Shown here: piece after piece, positions 1 through 8,847 of the stretch
Layout: each line of letters opens with the position of its first letter
Position numbering within the stretch: the first letter of the stretch is position 1
Assembly: GCA_031291095.1 (NCBI GenBank)
Contig: JARLJR010000146.1
Location: forward strand, 1 to 41,709
Reading direction: 5' to 3'
Source: Legionella sp.
GTDB taxonomy: Bacteria > Pseudomonadota > Gammaproteobacteria > Legionellales > Legionellaceae
Length of the DNA stretch: 41,709 nt
Program-made: the position numbers and the translations under genes
Notes under the pieces: generated by a model
What the model was told of the DNA's origin: nothing
Databases searched by the model: none
What the model saw: the letters and a program-made list of their open reading frames with translations, nothing else

Positions 1-726
1 ATTTATCGCCTCGGCAAAACCTTTGAGTCCATCGATACAGGCTATTAAAATGTCTTTAATACCTCGATTTTGAAGCTCGGTCATGACATTAAGCCAGAAT
101 TTTGCACCCTCATTCTCAGATATCCACATACCCAAGAGTTCCTTGTACCCCTCAAGATTGACACCTAGAGCAAGATAAATGGCTTTATTGATGACCTGTT
201 TGTCCTGTCTGATTTTAACTACAATACAATCGAGATATACGATGGGATAAATCGGCTCTAAAGGCCTGGATTGCCACTCTATAACCCGCTCAATAACAGC
301 ATTAGTCACTTTGGATATGAGCGTGGGGGAAACATCTGCGTCATACATCTCTTTGAATAGTGATACAATGTCGCGAGTTGTCATTCCCTTGGCATAAAGA
401 CTCAGAATCTTGTCATCCATTGAGGTAAGACGGGTCTGATGTTTTTTGACTAGCTGTGGTTCAAAAGACCCATTTCGATCTCGTGGGGTTAACAGCTCAA
501 ACTCCCCATCTTCTGTTTTAAGCGTTTTAGGGGTATATCCATTGCGACTATTAGTTGAACCTTGCTTTTCATACCTGCCATATCCCAAATGCTCTTCGAG
601 TTCAGCATTCAATGCTGCTTCAACGGTTATTTTGGATAGCATCCGGCTGAAATCATTTAGATCTTTTTCAGTCTTTAGGCTCTTAGCTGCCTCTCGCGCA
701 AACGCTTCTAACTCTTCTCTATTCAT
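1..726 (-). CDS. IS256-family (mutator) transposase, C-terminus cut by window edge
   Basis: The first 242 codons of a DDE transposase of the IS256/mutator family, which moves the IS by cut-and-paste or copy-out. The start at 726 gives MNREELEAFAREAAKSLK, followed by the family's N-terminal helix-turn-helix and the typical block with LEEHLGYGRYEKQG and NGYTPKTLKTEDGE. The catalytic core begins with YPIVYLDCIVVKIR, where the Asp of LDCI is the first DDE residue, and continues to IKDILIACIDGLKGF, which holds the second Asp. The Glu of the triad lies beyond position 1. No internal stop or frameshift is visible, so the copy may be intact, but only this part can be judged. Confidence 0.93.
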   Translation of the reverse strand, partial: MNREELEAFAREAAKSLKTEKDLNDFSRMLSKITVEAALNAELEEHLGYGRYEKQGSTNSRNGYTPKTLKTEDGEFELLTPRDRNGSFEPQLVKKHQTRLTSMDDKILSLYAKGMTTRDIVSLFKEMYDADVSPTLISKVTNAVIERVIEWQSRPLEPIYPIVYLDCIVVKIRQDKQVINKAIYLALGVNLEGYKELLGMWISENEGAKFWLNVMTELQNRGIKDILIACIDGLKGFAEAIN

Positions 727-744
727 TACTGTCTATCCTTAGCC

Positions 745-792
745 TTTAAGGCTGCTATGATAGACAGTTACACAAATTTATCTACAGTCTCA
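745..792. repeat. End of the IS256-type element (terminal inverted repeat region)
   Basis: The bases just upstream of the transposase start, around gatagacagttacacaaatt and the following tatctacagtctc, are where the IS256-type terminal inverted repeat is expected. The partner end lies outside the window, so the exact boundary and target duplication cannot be fixed. Confidence 0.5.
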
Positions 793-800
793 CTCCCGAT

Positions 801-821
801 GCTGGGCTTTACAAGCCCAGC
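801..821. repeat. Small GCTGGGC hairpin repeat, copy 1
   Basis: A 9-bp perfect stem (gctgggctt / aagcccagc) with a 3-nt loop, followed by ctacatcatttt. It sits just after the 838-1545 gene on the minus strand and could act as its terminator. A second copy of the motif is at 31534-31556. Confidence 0.6.
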
Positions 822-837
822 CTACATCATTTTAAAA

Positions 838-1545
838 TTATTTATACTGCGCAGAGTTGATCTCAGTGAAGTTATATCGCAGCCCCACTAATACTGAATT
901 TACGTTCGGTTTATAACGCCCTCGCAAGGTATCATCCGATACAGGCTCAATATGGGTGTGTTTAACACTATTGTATTGCATAAATTGATAGGTTAAGACT
1001 AAATCTAGCTTGTTATTTAAGCGCGTAATTGCTCCTGCTTTTAATCCGCCGCCAGTCAACCACTGATGAATTCTCCCGCTGACGCCCACATTACCTGCAG
1101 TTTCTTCACTTTTTACTACAAAATAGCTTGGAGAAACACCAGGGCCTACAAAAAGTCGTACAGATTCATTAATTTGATAAGCGGGCAGTAGAAAGAAGGA
1201 AAAGCCGTACTGCAATTGTTCTTTCGTAGCGACATTTTGCGTAAAAAACCAATTATTGATTTTATAGTGTGATGCTCCGGTAAATAGGTCTGCATTAGCC
1301 TCTAAAGCAACTGAAAATCTAGGCTTTAAGAACACTTCATAGCCTGCAAGAAGTTGCCCATGAAAATTGGTATACGCATTATTAAAATGAGCCGTGGTAG
1401 GGGTTTCTTCTTCCAGAGGATACGTTAAATCTTTTTGTACTTTTACGGCATTAATACCTAAATTAATGCCAGCATATCCTCCAGCCTCAGCATGAAACGA
1501 GAGCATTGAGGCGATAATTATTAATAGGCTGTATTTATTATTCAT
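838..1545 (-). CDS. Outer-membrane beta-barrel protein (OmpA/OMP_b-brl-like)
   Basis: A 235-residue protein with a clear signal peptide (MNNKYSLLIIIASMLSFHAEA, residues 1-21, cleaved after an Ala-x-Ala-like site) followed by GGYAGINLGINAV, the usual first strand of small outer-membrane porin-like barrels. Alternating aromatic strands follow (for example FSFFLLPAYQINESVRLFVG) and the chain ends near a strand-like VLVGLRYNFTEI. A Shine-Dalgarno gaaggt lies about 7 nt upstream of the ATG. It starts only 12 nt after the stop of the metalloprotease gene, so the two are probably co-transcribed. No enzymatic motif is seen; function is unknown beyond a probable 8-stranded envelope barrel. Confidence 0.75.
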   Translation of the reverse strand: MNNKYSLLIIIASMLSFHAEAGGYAGINLGINAVKVQKDLTYPLEEETPTTAHFNNAYTNFHGQLLAGYEVFLKPRFSVALEANADLFTGASHYKINNWFFTQNVATKEQLQYGFSFFLLPAYQINESVRLFVGPGVSPSYFVVKSEETAGNVGVSGRIHQWLTGGGLKAGAITRLNNKLDLVLTYQFMQYNSVKHTHIEPVSDDTLRGRYKPNVNSVLVGLRYNFTEINSAQYK

Positions 1546-1557
1546 GTTCTACCTTCT

Positions 1558-3774
1558 TTATAAAATACTAGGGATCGTAATTGGATTTGAAGTACGGCTG
1601 ACATTCGATTCATCGATGGCAGTAATGGTGACATTGCGGACGCGCTTTGGCGTTAAAATATTACCAATAACAAAGCGACGACGTTGCAGGTCCAATTTAA
1701 CCGTAGCTCCAGGCAAGCCGTTCACTCTATAGGTTGTATTAGAGGCGGGTATGCAATCAGCATACAAAATAAAAGCTTCTTTAGTATTCATGCGATTACG
1801 ATCCGCAACAGTTAATACGGGTGCTTTTGGTACTGTAGCAACAATCGAAAAATTGTTTTTGGAAATATTAAAGAATGTTCCATTACTCGCCTGGACCATA
1901 ACTCGTGCAGTCGCGGTATTTATATTAGGAACGCAGATGTCAGCATGGCCATTATTGCTGGTGCCTACGATTAGAGGAAGGGGGTAACTTGCTCCTCCAT
2001 CAGTGGATAAGAAGACATTCACTGATTGCGCGTTGACTGGATAAGTACTCGTATTTGCTACATCCCAAGTTATTACTTGTACGGATTGCCCTGCCCATTG
2101 AATGTTTGCAGCGGAAGGATTAGTAACCATAAAGGGGCCTGCATTGCCGGCGATCATTATTTTGGTATCTGTATACGCATTACACGATCCGCCTGGAGTA
2201 TTGGCGCGTGCAGATACTCTAAAGTTCATCACCCGCGATACGGAAGGTAATACTTCCCAGGTAAAAGGGCCCCCATTAGTTAAGGCACTAAGCTTAGGAA
2301 AATAGCGGGTTGGGCTGGTTTGAGGAGAGAAACTCCTGAAGTTAGGGCCTCCTCTTGCCGTGTCTACGGGGGGCTGAGGGGATATTTCATTATCCATCTG
2401 TTCCCAAGTATAAGTAACGATACTGCCTACAGAACCATTCGTTGCCATTGCACTTAATGCAAAAGGAGTTTGAGCCGGGATGCTCACGCCACCATTGGTC
2501 TGATGGATTACAGGGGCACTAGGAATAGGTGTGGTAATTGGGCAATTATGCTCGGAGCTAGAAACAAAATCACCCATTTGTTTTAGGCTAATGCCATTAA
2601 AATAAGAGTCAGAATTAGCTTGCACGTTCGGAGCACAAATTCCTGCATAACCCATGATCGTACTACCAGAGCCCGGTTCTACTGCCGTAGGATCATTGCG
2701 ATTGCACGCATTATTTTGCACATGCTCAGCACCAAATTGATGCCCCATCTCATGAGCTACATAATCCACATCAAAAGGATCGTTTATGGGAGGGGTCTTG
2801 CCTGTAGTTCCCATCGCTTTTCTTCCATTATCACACACGCAGCCTAGCTGTGCCAAACCACTACCTGCAGCATCCACAACATGGCCAATATCATAATTGT
2901 TGGGGCCAATAATGTTATCTACCGTTACTTGATTCTCACCAATCATCTTGGTGGGAACCCCATGGGTATAAGGCTGTGTGTTAGGATCAGTAAAGATAAT
3001 TTGATCATTATTGGCAATAATTTGCATGGTGATTGCCATATCTATTTCATAAATACCATTGACGCGATTCATTGTTGTTGCTTGTGCACTTAATGCATCA
3101 TTTATTGTGCCCCCGTAATATTGGGTATATTGCGCAGTGGCGGCCATGGCCAAGCGGTAGGTTTTGAGTTGGCATGCATTAAAATGTGCAAATGATGGGT
3201 TACGAGTAAGCGCTTTGAATCCCTGGTTTACGCTTTGCACATTACATTTAAAATGATTAGTACTAATAAAATCTTTTTTCTTGTATACCACATAATAGTG
3301 ATGCTTGCCTTGCCTTAAGGGATCGATAAAAACGGGACTTTTTCCTGGCCGTAAAATCATGGAATGAAATCCTTGAGCGGTTAAATCCAATTTTACAAAC
3401 TCACCAGGATCAGTGATTCCATAAGCATCATAGGTTTTTATCGTAGGATATTTTGCACCAAGTTCAGGATGTAAGGTACTGTTCTCCACAATTCGGTACA
3501 GTTTGCTACTTCCATCAGGTAAAGGGAGTGCTATTTGTGTTGTTACCCCTGATTTTAATCCATCGCGATGAGGGACATTTTCCAGTTCCGCGTAAAGTTG
3601 GCTTAAATCAATTTGTATTAGACGGTAATGCGTTGCACGAATACTATTTTTGCTCTGAGCTGTAAGTGTTGCTGGATTTATATCGGTAAAGAAATTATCA
3701 ACTATTCTGTCTTGCGCAAAAGCAATGGAAAAAAATAAAGAAAGTAGGGTAGTAAGAAGCGTCCGTTTCATCAT
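1558..3774 (-). CDS. Secreted zinc metalloprotease, reprolysin-like (M12)
   Basis: A 738-residue secreted protease. Residues 1-20 form a signal peptide ending SIAFA-Q. Residues about 25-190 look like a prodomain, and about 200-415 form the catalytic domain with the full metzincin zinc motif HEMGHQFGAEH at 341-351 (ligands His341, His345, His351; catalytic Glu342) and a Met-turn in STIMGYAGIC (Met374). Paired cysteines (for example CVC at 312-314) suggest disulfides. The C-terminal half (about 420-738) has Ig-like/fibronectin-like beta repeats, including NIQWAGQSVQVITWDVANT, common in secreted bacterial M12 proteases. Start at 3774 (MMK) or one codon later; the ribosome site is weak. It lies directly upstream of the barrel gene 838-1545. 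A role in degrading host or environmental protein is inferred. Confidence 0.85.
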   Translation of the reverse strand: MMKRTLLTTLLSLFFSIAFAQDRIVDNFFTDINPATLTAQSKNSIRATHYRLIQIDLSQLYAELENVPHRDGLKSGVTTQIALPLPDGSSKLYRIVENSTLHPELGAKYPTIKTYDAYGITDPGEFVKLDLTAQGFHSMILRPGKSPVFIDPLRQGKHHYYVVYKKKDFISTNHFKCNVQSVNQGFKALTRNPSFAHFNACQLKTYRLAMAATAQYTQYYGGTINDALSAQATTMNRVNGIYEIDMAITMQIIANNDQIIFTDPNTQPYTHGVPTKMIGENQVTVDNIIGPNNYDIGHVVDAAGSGLAQLGCVCDNGRKAMGTTGKTPPINDPFDVDYVAHEMGHQFGAEHVQNNACNRNDPTAVEPGSGSTIMGYAGICAPNVQANSDSYFNGISLKQMGDFVSSSEHNCPITTPIPSAPVIHQTNGGVSIPAQTPFALSAMATNGSVGSIVTYTWEQMDNEISPQPPVDTARGGPNFRSFSPQTSPTRYFPKLSALTNGGPFTWEVLPSVSRVMNFRVSARANTPGGSCNAYTDTKIMIAGNAGPFMVTNPSAANIQWAGQSVQVITWDVANTSTYPVNAQSVNVFLSTDGGASYPLPLIVGTSNNGHADICVPNINTATARVMVQASNGTFFNISKNNFSIVATVPKAPVLTVADRNRMNTKEAFILYADCIPASNTTYRVNGLPGATVKLDLQRRRFVIGNILTPKRVRNVTITAIDESNVSRTSNPITIPSIL

Positions 3775-3854
3775 AAATTATCTTTAATAATCAATGCACA
3801 TAACTTAACATTAGAATTAATAGAGTTCAATCTTTTGAGTACATCCTCCTCAGG

Positions 3855-3945
3855 AGTTTACGCTGAAGGATCTCCTGAATGTGGCATTATACAGCTCATA
3901 ACACTTATGCCTGATTCAAAAGACCCCTAACTGGGATGACGTTCA
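3855..3945. repeat. Degenerate palindromic intergenic repeat, copy 1
   Basis: The core tctcctgaatgtggcattat, followed by a cataacacttatgcct segment, recurs in the same order at about 6100-6150. The outer arms (ctgaaggatctcc and ctgggatgacg) are a decayed inverted repeat. It lies between the metalloprotease and chitinase genes. Confidence 0.65.
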
Positions 3946-3957
3946 ACAGGGTGAATA

Positions 3958-5223
3958 TTACTTAAAGGTCCCGTAATAGCCGACCATATTAGCAATAGTG
4001 ATTGTATTGGCATAATCACTACAGGTACTGTCGCGAGTCATATTCCAGTTAAACAGTCCTGCCAATCCAATATAGTCTGGGAACTCAGGAGCACAGCTAG
4101 AGAGCTCCACATCAATGCCATTAGCGATTTGTGTTTTAGGATAGCCTATAGCAACAAGCTCATCAAAAAAGTTAGCGCTCCATTCTTCATCAAAATAAGT
4201 TTGTATATTGATTAAATCAAAACTCTTGGCGTTTAAAGCATCTACCTGGGTATCGTCAATACCACCGGGCTCACTATTATTTCCTGCAGGCGTAATGGTT
4301 AAATAATAAGGTTTACCATCTTGAAGCGATGCATAATTTAATGCATTTTTTAAATTGGCAATTACTCCATCAAAGTTGGTTTGAGGAATAGAACCACTGG
4401 TTCCACCAATACTTTCATCATCAATATCAATGCCATCGAGATTATTAGCACGAATAAATTGAATCACACTGGGCACGAATATATTCGCATGATTCACGTA
4501 ATCAGTATTAATCGAGCCCCAATCATCTTGGTTCCATCCCAAAGACATCAAAATTTTTATGTTGGAGTTAGCCGCACGCGCGGTTTGTACTAATAACGCC
4601 AGACGTGCGGGCTGATCAATTTGCCCTCGTTCATAAGTAAAAATGGCACCATTTTGCTGTGCATAGGCATGAGCAAAGGCTACAAGAATAGTGCTTACGC
4701 GATTAAATGGAGGAAGAGGGGATTGATTGGGCGGTAGCCATTGTCCTACGCCGGAATTGTAGATTGGGTAGAAAGTGCCTGCGTAGGGACGTGGGAATTT
4801 GCTACTTGGAAGGGTTGTGGCTGCAGTTATCGGAATGCGATTTCCTGCCACAGGTACAGAACATGTTGCTCCCTTGTAGGCACAAATTCGCGGTGTTAAG
4901 TTTGATTGTGAGTTTTGACCCGTTCCTTGTAAGGACACAATAAAAGAACAGCTCGCCCCAGCGGCTAAAGTGGAGCAGGTATTGCTGATTAAAGAAGTTT
5001 TCAGAGCATTGTTTGTAATTCCAAAACCAGGTTCTACAGTAAGCGCTTTTAACATTTTTGAGGTATTGTTTTTCGCATTATAAGTCACATAAGTGGAACC
5101 TGTCGGGGAAATTGCAATTGGGCTGGAGCTGCTTGGGGTAATTTCTACAATCGGTGCTGCTTGTGCTGCTGCCGTTAGCGAGAGCAGGCCACAGTAGATT
5201 GGCAATAAGATATGTTTTTTCAT
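3958..5223 (-). CDS. Secreted GH18 chitinase
   Basis: A 421-residue glycoside hydrolase family 18 enzyme expected to cleave chitin or related beta-1,4-GlcNAc polymers. Residues 1-22 are a signal peptide (ending AAAQAA). Residues 23-140 form an Ig-like N-terminal domain with a Cys-rich LAAGASCSF motif. The TIM barrel follows from about 147. The substrate motif ILMSLGW is at 224-230 and the catalytic DxxDxDxE motif reads DGIDIDDE at 263-270 with acid/base Glu270. The stop lies at 3958-3960. The gene is followed upstream on the same strand by a barrel gene whose stop is 17 nt from this ATG, suggesting an operon. Legionella chitinases are known type II secretion substrates; secretion by that route here is inferred. 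Confidence 0.87.
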   Translation of the reverse strand: MKKHILLPIYCGLLSLTAAAQAAPIVEITPSSSSPIAISPTGSTYVTYNAKNNTSKMLKALTVEPGFGITNNALKTSLISNTCSTLAAGASCSFIVSLQGTGQNSQSNLTPRICAYKGATCSVPVAGNRIPITAATTLPSSKFPRPYAGTFYPIYNSGVGQWLPPNQSPLPPFNRVSTILVAFAHAYAQQNGAIFTYERGQIDQPARLALLVQTARAANSNIKILMSLGWNQDDWGSINTDYVNHANIFVPSVIQFIRANNLDGIDIDDESIGGTSGSIPQTNFDGVIANLKNALNYASLQDGKPYYLTITPAGNNSEPGGIDDTQVDALNAKSFDLINIQTYFDEEWSANFFDELVAIGYPKTQIANGIDVELSSCAPEFPDYIGLAGLFNWNMTRDSTCSDYANTITIANMVGYYGTFK

Positions 5224-5240
5224 GAATGTATTCGTCCTTG

Positions 5241-5999
5241 TTAGCCAAAAGAAGCGGCCAGGGTAAATATGACTCCCTGCGTAGAGAGGTTTTTAACTTT
5301 AATGCGATCGGATGATGTTTGTGCCAATGAGTGGCCCAAAGCACCTCTGTCCAAATTAAAATATTGATAACCAGCAGAAGCATGATATTGAATATGTCGT
5401 CGTTGATCATTCCAGAGCAAGTATTGAAGGCCGGTGCCTAACTCATAGGCAAAAGTCTGTTTTGTATGATCACTAAAAGGCATTGTAGGAGATGCGCTCA
5501 AAGAGGGATCGCTTGGTTTTTCATGATAAGTAGAAAACTTATTCCAGCTAGAGCCAATACCAACCAAAGCATAAGGTTTCAATGCATAACGTGAATAAAG
5601 CGCTTTGGCTTCGGCCATCAATGAATCGCTTTTTGCTTGAAAACCATAGTGCAACGTATCGAAAAGACCTGCATTGATAAATGGATATTCTGTTCCCTTC
5701 ACGTGGCCTAATTGGAAAAAATAACCGGCCAGACCTAGAGATAATTGATACGATGGGCATGTGGCATTTTCAAAAGTATGACTTGCTCCTACGGCCCAAA
5801 AACCTTGCGTGTTTGTTTGGGCTTTGGTGTGATAAGCATTGCTAATCACCTCATTAATTTCAACTAAACGGTTATTTTTAAGGGTTGAAAAATTAGGGCC
5901 TCCAGAAACAAAAAAACTGACTTGATTGGTATTTCCGGAACTAGAGAACATCAAAAAAATACATGAGGAAACCAGAAGCTTATTTAGACTAACATCCAT
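5241..5999 (-). CDS. Outer-membrane beta-barrel protein
   Basis: A 252-residue envelope protein. The N-terminus (MDVSLNKLLVSSCIFLMFSS) is a plausible signal peptide, followed by QVSFFVSGGPNFSTL, the first strand of an OMP_b-brl-type barrel. Strands such as QLSLGLAGYFFQLGHV and FAYELGTGLQYLLWN follow, and the chain ends in a strand with terminal aromatic residue (VIFTLAASFG). It is the first gene of a probable two-gene operon with the GH18 chitinase. The pairing copies the metalloprotease/barrel pair at 838-3774. The ribosome site is weak (ggatataaataaatatgg). No specific substrate can be read from the sequence. Confidence 0.7.
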   Translation of the reverse strand: MDVSLNKLLVSSCIFLMFSSSGNTNQVSFFVSGGPNFSTLKNNRLVEINEVISNAYHTKAQTNTQGFWAVGASHTFENATCPSYQLSLGLAGYFFQLGHVKGTEYPFINAGLFDTLHYGFQAKSDSLMAEAKALYSRYALKPYALVGIGSSWNKFSTYHEKPSDPSLSASPTMPFSDHTKQTFAYELGTGLQYLLWNDQRRHIQYHASAGYQYFNLDRGALGHSLAQTSSDRIKVKNLSTQGVIFTLAASFG

Positions 6000-6064
6000 A
6001 TTTATTTATATCCTTATTCTAATTATTAAATAAAATGTATTCGTATAATCTAAGGGACGCTCGT

Positions 6065-6172
6065 CATCCTGACGTGTTTACGACGAAGAATCTCCTGAAT
6101 GTGGCATTATACTTATTCATAATACTTATGCCTCATTCAGGAGATCCCTCACGATGTTCGGGATGACGACCT
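6065..6172. repeat. Palindromic intergenic repeat, copy 2
   Basis: An imperfect inverted repeat whose arms are cgtcatcctgacg...aatctcctgaatg on the left and cattcaggagatccctcacg...cgggatgacgacc on the right. The middle is shared with the copy at 3855-3945, and the outer arm (gggatgacg, ggagatccctcac) is shared with the perfect palindrome at 22141-22222. It lies in the 480-bp gap 6000-6479; the rest of that gap shows no gene. Confidence 0.7.
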
Positions 6173-6479
6173 CTCTTAAGTAAATGTCATTAAGTAGTTA
6201 TAATTTAAAGCATATCTCTTTGTTTATTGTAACAAAAATCCCTATCTTCATGAATGGGCTGGTGTACTATTTGTTGCGTTACGAAATGCAGGGCGACAAT
6301 AATTTGTCGCATTTGTATCTTACCTGCGGCGCTTTGAGGTTATAAGATGGCCAAGATTCAAAAAATTAAAAGTTTGGTATGGATAGGATTTTTCATCCTC
6401 GGATCTTCATTTTGATACGAATATCTTGTCTACAATTAAAATTGAAACCAATCGCTTCGCAAACTGAGGGAGTCAGGAA

Positions 6480-7547
6480 ATGGCTAACTGGATGATTTAT
6501 GGTGCAAATGGATATACAGGAGAATTAATTGCAAGAGAAGCAAAAACCAGAGGATTGAATCCTATTCTTGCAGGACGCAACGAGAAAGCAATCATATCAT
6601 TAGCAGACGAACTGGGATTTAATGGTCGTGTTTTTAACCTAAGTGATCAGAAAAATACAGTAAACCAGCTTTCTGATGTGCAATTGGTTTTAAATTGTGC
6701 TGGACCTTTTTCTACCACAAGCCAGCAAATGATAACCGCATGTATTCAGTCTGGAACTCACTACCTCGATATTACTGGTGAAATCGCTACTTTTGAATAC
6801 GCACATAGCCAAAATTTGCTAGCCGAAGAAGCTAACATTATCCTCTGCCCCGGCGTTGGATTTGATGTCACACCAACAGACTGTCTCGCAGCTCAATTAA
6901 AACAAATGCTTCCTGATGCAAACTATTTGGCTCTAGGATTTGATTCGAACTCTGCTATGTCTCCCGGCACAGCAAAAACAGCTGTAGAAGGGTTAGCTAT
7001 GGGAGGAAAAGTTCGTATTAATAGCGAGATAAAAACAGTCCCTCTGGCCTGGAAAACCCGCCGTATTGACTTTGGTAAAGGGGAAAAATTAGCTACCACT
7101 ATCCCATGGGGGGATATAAGTACTGCATTTTACACAACGGACATTCCTAATATTGAAGTATATATCCCAATAAGCCCTAAAAGATTATCTATTTTGAAAC
7201 GAGCCAATTATATACGCTGGCTTTTAGGTTGGGGCTTTATACAAGGTTTTCTTAAAAAGAAAGCGGCGGAGCAAAAGGGACCTAATATTGAACAATTTAA
7301 AAGCCAGCTAACCTATATCTGGGGTGAAGCAACAAACCCACAGGGAAAAAGCAAGACAGTTAGGATTACAACAGCGAATGGCTATGCGCTTACTGTGGCT
7401 AGTAGCGTAGGAATTGCTGAGTATTTGCTAAAAAACAAAGTCAAAGGTGGCTATAGAACACCGTCACAATTAATGGGCTCAGATTTCATCACCAAGCTAC
7501 CTGGCTATAGCGAAAATTTTAATAGCGAGCATCCCCTAAGTAGCTAA
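6480..7547 (+). CDS. Saccharopine dehydrogenase-like NAD(P)-binding oxidoreductase (trans-acting enoyl reductase type)
   Basis: A 355-residue cytosolic protein with an N-terminal Rossmann fold starting at the first residues: MANWMIYGANGYTGELIARE contains GxxGYTG, and LILA-like PILAGRNEKAI supplies the NADP-binding Arg after strand 2. QLVLNCAGPFSTTSQQMITA and THYLDITGE are hallmarks of the saccharopine dehydrogenase-like family that also contains mycobacterial trans-acting enoyl reductases. Length is typical for the short form. The start at 6480 is preceded by gagggagtcaggaa (strong aggaa/gggag site). The preferred substrate cannot be told; lysine metabolism is unlikely because the saccharopine-specific C-terminal domain is absent. 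Confidence 0.8.
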   Translation: MANWMIYGANGYTGELIAREAKTRGLNPILAGRNEKAIISLADELGFNGRVFNLSDQKNTVNQLSDVQLVLNCAGPFSTTSQQMITACIQSGTHYLDITGEIATFEYAHSQNLLAEEANIILCPGVGFDVTPTDCLAAQLKQMLPDANYLALGFDSNSAMSPGTAKTAVEGLAMGGKVRINSEIKTVPLAWKTRRIDFGKGEKLATTIPWGDISTAFYTTDIPNIEVYIPISPKRLSILKRANYIRWLLGWGFIQGFLKKKAAEQKGPNIEQFKSQLTYIWGEATNPQGKSKTVRITTANGYALTVASSVGIAEYLLKNKVKGGYRTPSQLMGSDFITKLPGYSENFNSEHPLSS

Positions 7548-7650
7548 CTAAATTCCTCGCAATTATGGATTCTCGAACTACACAGTCGAAATGTAGAGCA
7601 GTCGTTGAGAGTATTGAAGAAAAATTAGTATAAAATAACCTAAATGCAAT

Positions 7651-7665
7651 TGATAATCATTCTCA
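7651..7665. promoter_or_regulatory. Probable Fur box
   Basis: tgataatcattctca matches the 7-1-7 Fur consensus (tgataat-n-attatca) at 14 of 15 positions counting the free centre, with one mismatch. A TATAAT hexamer lies at 7681-7686, so bound Fur would cover the -35 region of the promoter of the 7734 gene. Confidence 0.7.
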
Positions 7666-7680
7666 TTGACATTTGGTTTT

Positions 7681-7686
7681 TATAAT
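7681..7686 (+). promoter_or_regulatory. -10 box for the gene at 7734
   Basis: A perfect TATAAT 48 nt upstream of the start codon. The -35 hexamer at optimal spacing is poor and falls on the edge of the Fur box, consistent with repression by iron. Confidence 0.5.
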
Positions 7687-7733
7687 GCAATGCTTTCTAA
7701 TAAGTTTCACGTTCAAATTAAAGAGGGATTTTT

Positions 7734-8081
7734 ATGTTTGATAATATTAGTGCAAGCCCACACGATATATCATTAAGATTCTGTGCCACCTGTCTAAAAA
7801 AATTCTGCCCAAAAACAGATTCTGATACCGTGAGATTTTTTGTGCCCACACTCGATTCATTATTTAGAAATCATTTCGCTTATATTGAGTTATCTAAAGA
7901 AATGGTGGATCTCATTTATCAGATTGAAGATCATTTTAGCGTAGATTTATCAGAGATAGCTGAGGTATTGCATGTTGAGATAGGGGATTTACCTTCTGGT
8001 GAGCGAAAAGAAGAAATAGAGTCATTTTACGCCTATTCACCAGAGATTAATTTTCGTTTTACTAACCAGATTCAGGTTTAA
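7734..8081 (+). CDS. Conserved hypothetical protein, probably Fur-regulated
   Basis: A 115-residue soluble protein with no signal peptide or membrane segment. The ATG follows a gaggg ribosome site 5-6 nt upstream. The N-terminal part carries three close cysteines (Cys17, Cys20, Cys25 in CATCLKKFCPK), a possible metal or redox site. The rest is acidic and helical (for example MVDLIYQIEDHFSVDLSEIAE). The Fur box at 7651 suggests it is made under iron starvation. I do not recognise the family and assign no function. Confidence 0.7.
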   Translation: MFDNISASPHDISLRFCATCLKKFCPKTDSDTVRFFVPTLDSLFRNHFAYIELSKEMVDLIYQIEDHFSVDLSEIAEVLHVEIGDLPSGERKEEIESFYAYSPEINFRFTNQIQV

Positions 8082-8096
8082 TCAAATCCGCGGCCA

Positions 8097-8158
8097 AGCC
8101 TTGAACTTTGAATGTAAAATTTTTTATCGCGTTTGAGTTCAATTCAACATTCAAGGCT
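8097..8158. repeat. Imperfect inverted repeat downstream of the 7734 gene, copy 1
   Basis: Arms agccttgaactttgaatgt (8097-8115) and acattcaaggct (8147-8158). The same arm pattern occurs at 10900-10966. It lies between two convergent genes and could serve as a terminator or be a short repeat family member. Confidence 0.5.
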
Positions 8159-8193
8159 ACTCCCAAGCCTCTCTTAAGAGACTTATCGAGTAA

Positions 8194-8847
8194 CTATAAA
8201 ATGATTACATAAAGTAATATGGCTAAAAAATGGCAAATACTTCCAGCTAAAACAAACAAATGCCAAAGTACATGACTAAATTTCAATCGCTCCCAAATAA
8301 AAAAAATCACCCCAACGCTGTAGCATAACCCTCCTGCTACCATATATGCTAATCCACCCAACGGTAATAATTGATAAAGAGGTTTTACAACGACCAAAGC
8401 CATCCATCCCATTAAGAGATAAATAATTGTTGAAAGCAGTTCAAATTTATGAACAAAAAACAGTTTAAATAGCACGCCAGCAAAAGCTAAAGACCAAATA
8501 ATAGTAAACATGGTCCATCCCAAGGAGCCCTTAAGTGTCACTAATACAAACGGTGTATAACTCCCGGCTATCAATAAATAAATTGAGGCATGATCCACGA
8601 TACGAAATAAATGTTTCACTTTAGGATTGTTCATGCTGTGATAAACAGTAGAGCTCACATACATCAAAAGCAAGGTGCAGCCAAAAACAATACCTGAAAC
8701 TAATTTCACGTTATCATTTTGATGTGAAGCAAATAAAACTAATAAGACAATTGCAACTACACTTAACAGAGCTCCGATTGCATGAGTCAATGCATTTCCA
8801 ATTTCCTCGGTTCGGGTTTGCGATGTATCTAATTTAATCCATGTCAT
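8194..8847 (-). CDS. trhA: TrhA/hemolysin III family membrane protein (PAQR-like)
   Basis: A 217-residue integral inner-membrane protein with seven predicted transmembrane helices. Family signatures are in order: EEIGNALTHAIGALLS near residues 16-31, SSTVYHS, the RIVDHASIYLLIAGSYTPF block, and the C-terminal HVLWHLFVLAGSICHFLAIL. The conserved Ser, Asp and three His residues are those that bind zinc in the PAQR/ceramidase superfamily. Bacterial members are linked to membrane energetics and lipid homeostasis rather than true haemolysis. It stands alone between convergent and divergent neighbours. Confidence 0.9.
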   Translation of the reverse strand: MTWIKLDTSQTRTEEIGNALTHAIGALLSVVAIVLLVLFASHQNDNVKLVSGIVFGCTLLLMYVSSTVYHSMNNPKVKHLFRIVDHASIYLLIAGSYTPFVLVTLKGSLGWTMFTIIWSLAFAGVLFKLFFVHKFELLSTIIYLLMGWMALVVVKPLYQLLPLGGLAYMVAGGLCYSVGVIFFIWERLKFSHVLWHLFVLAGSICHFLAILLYVIIL

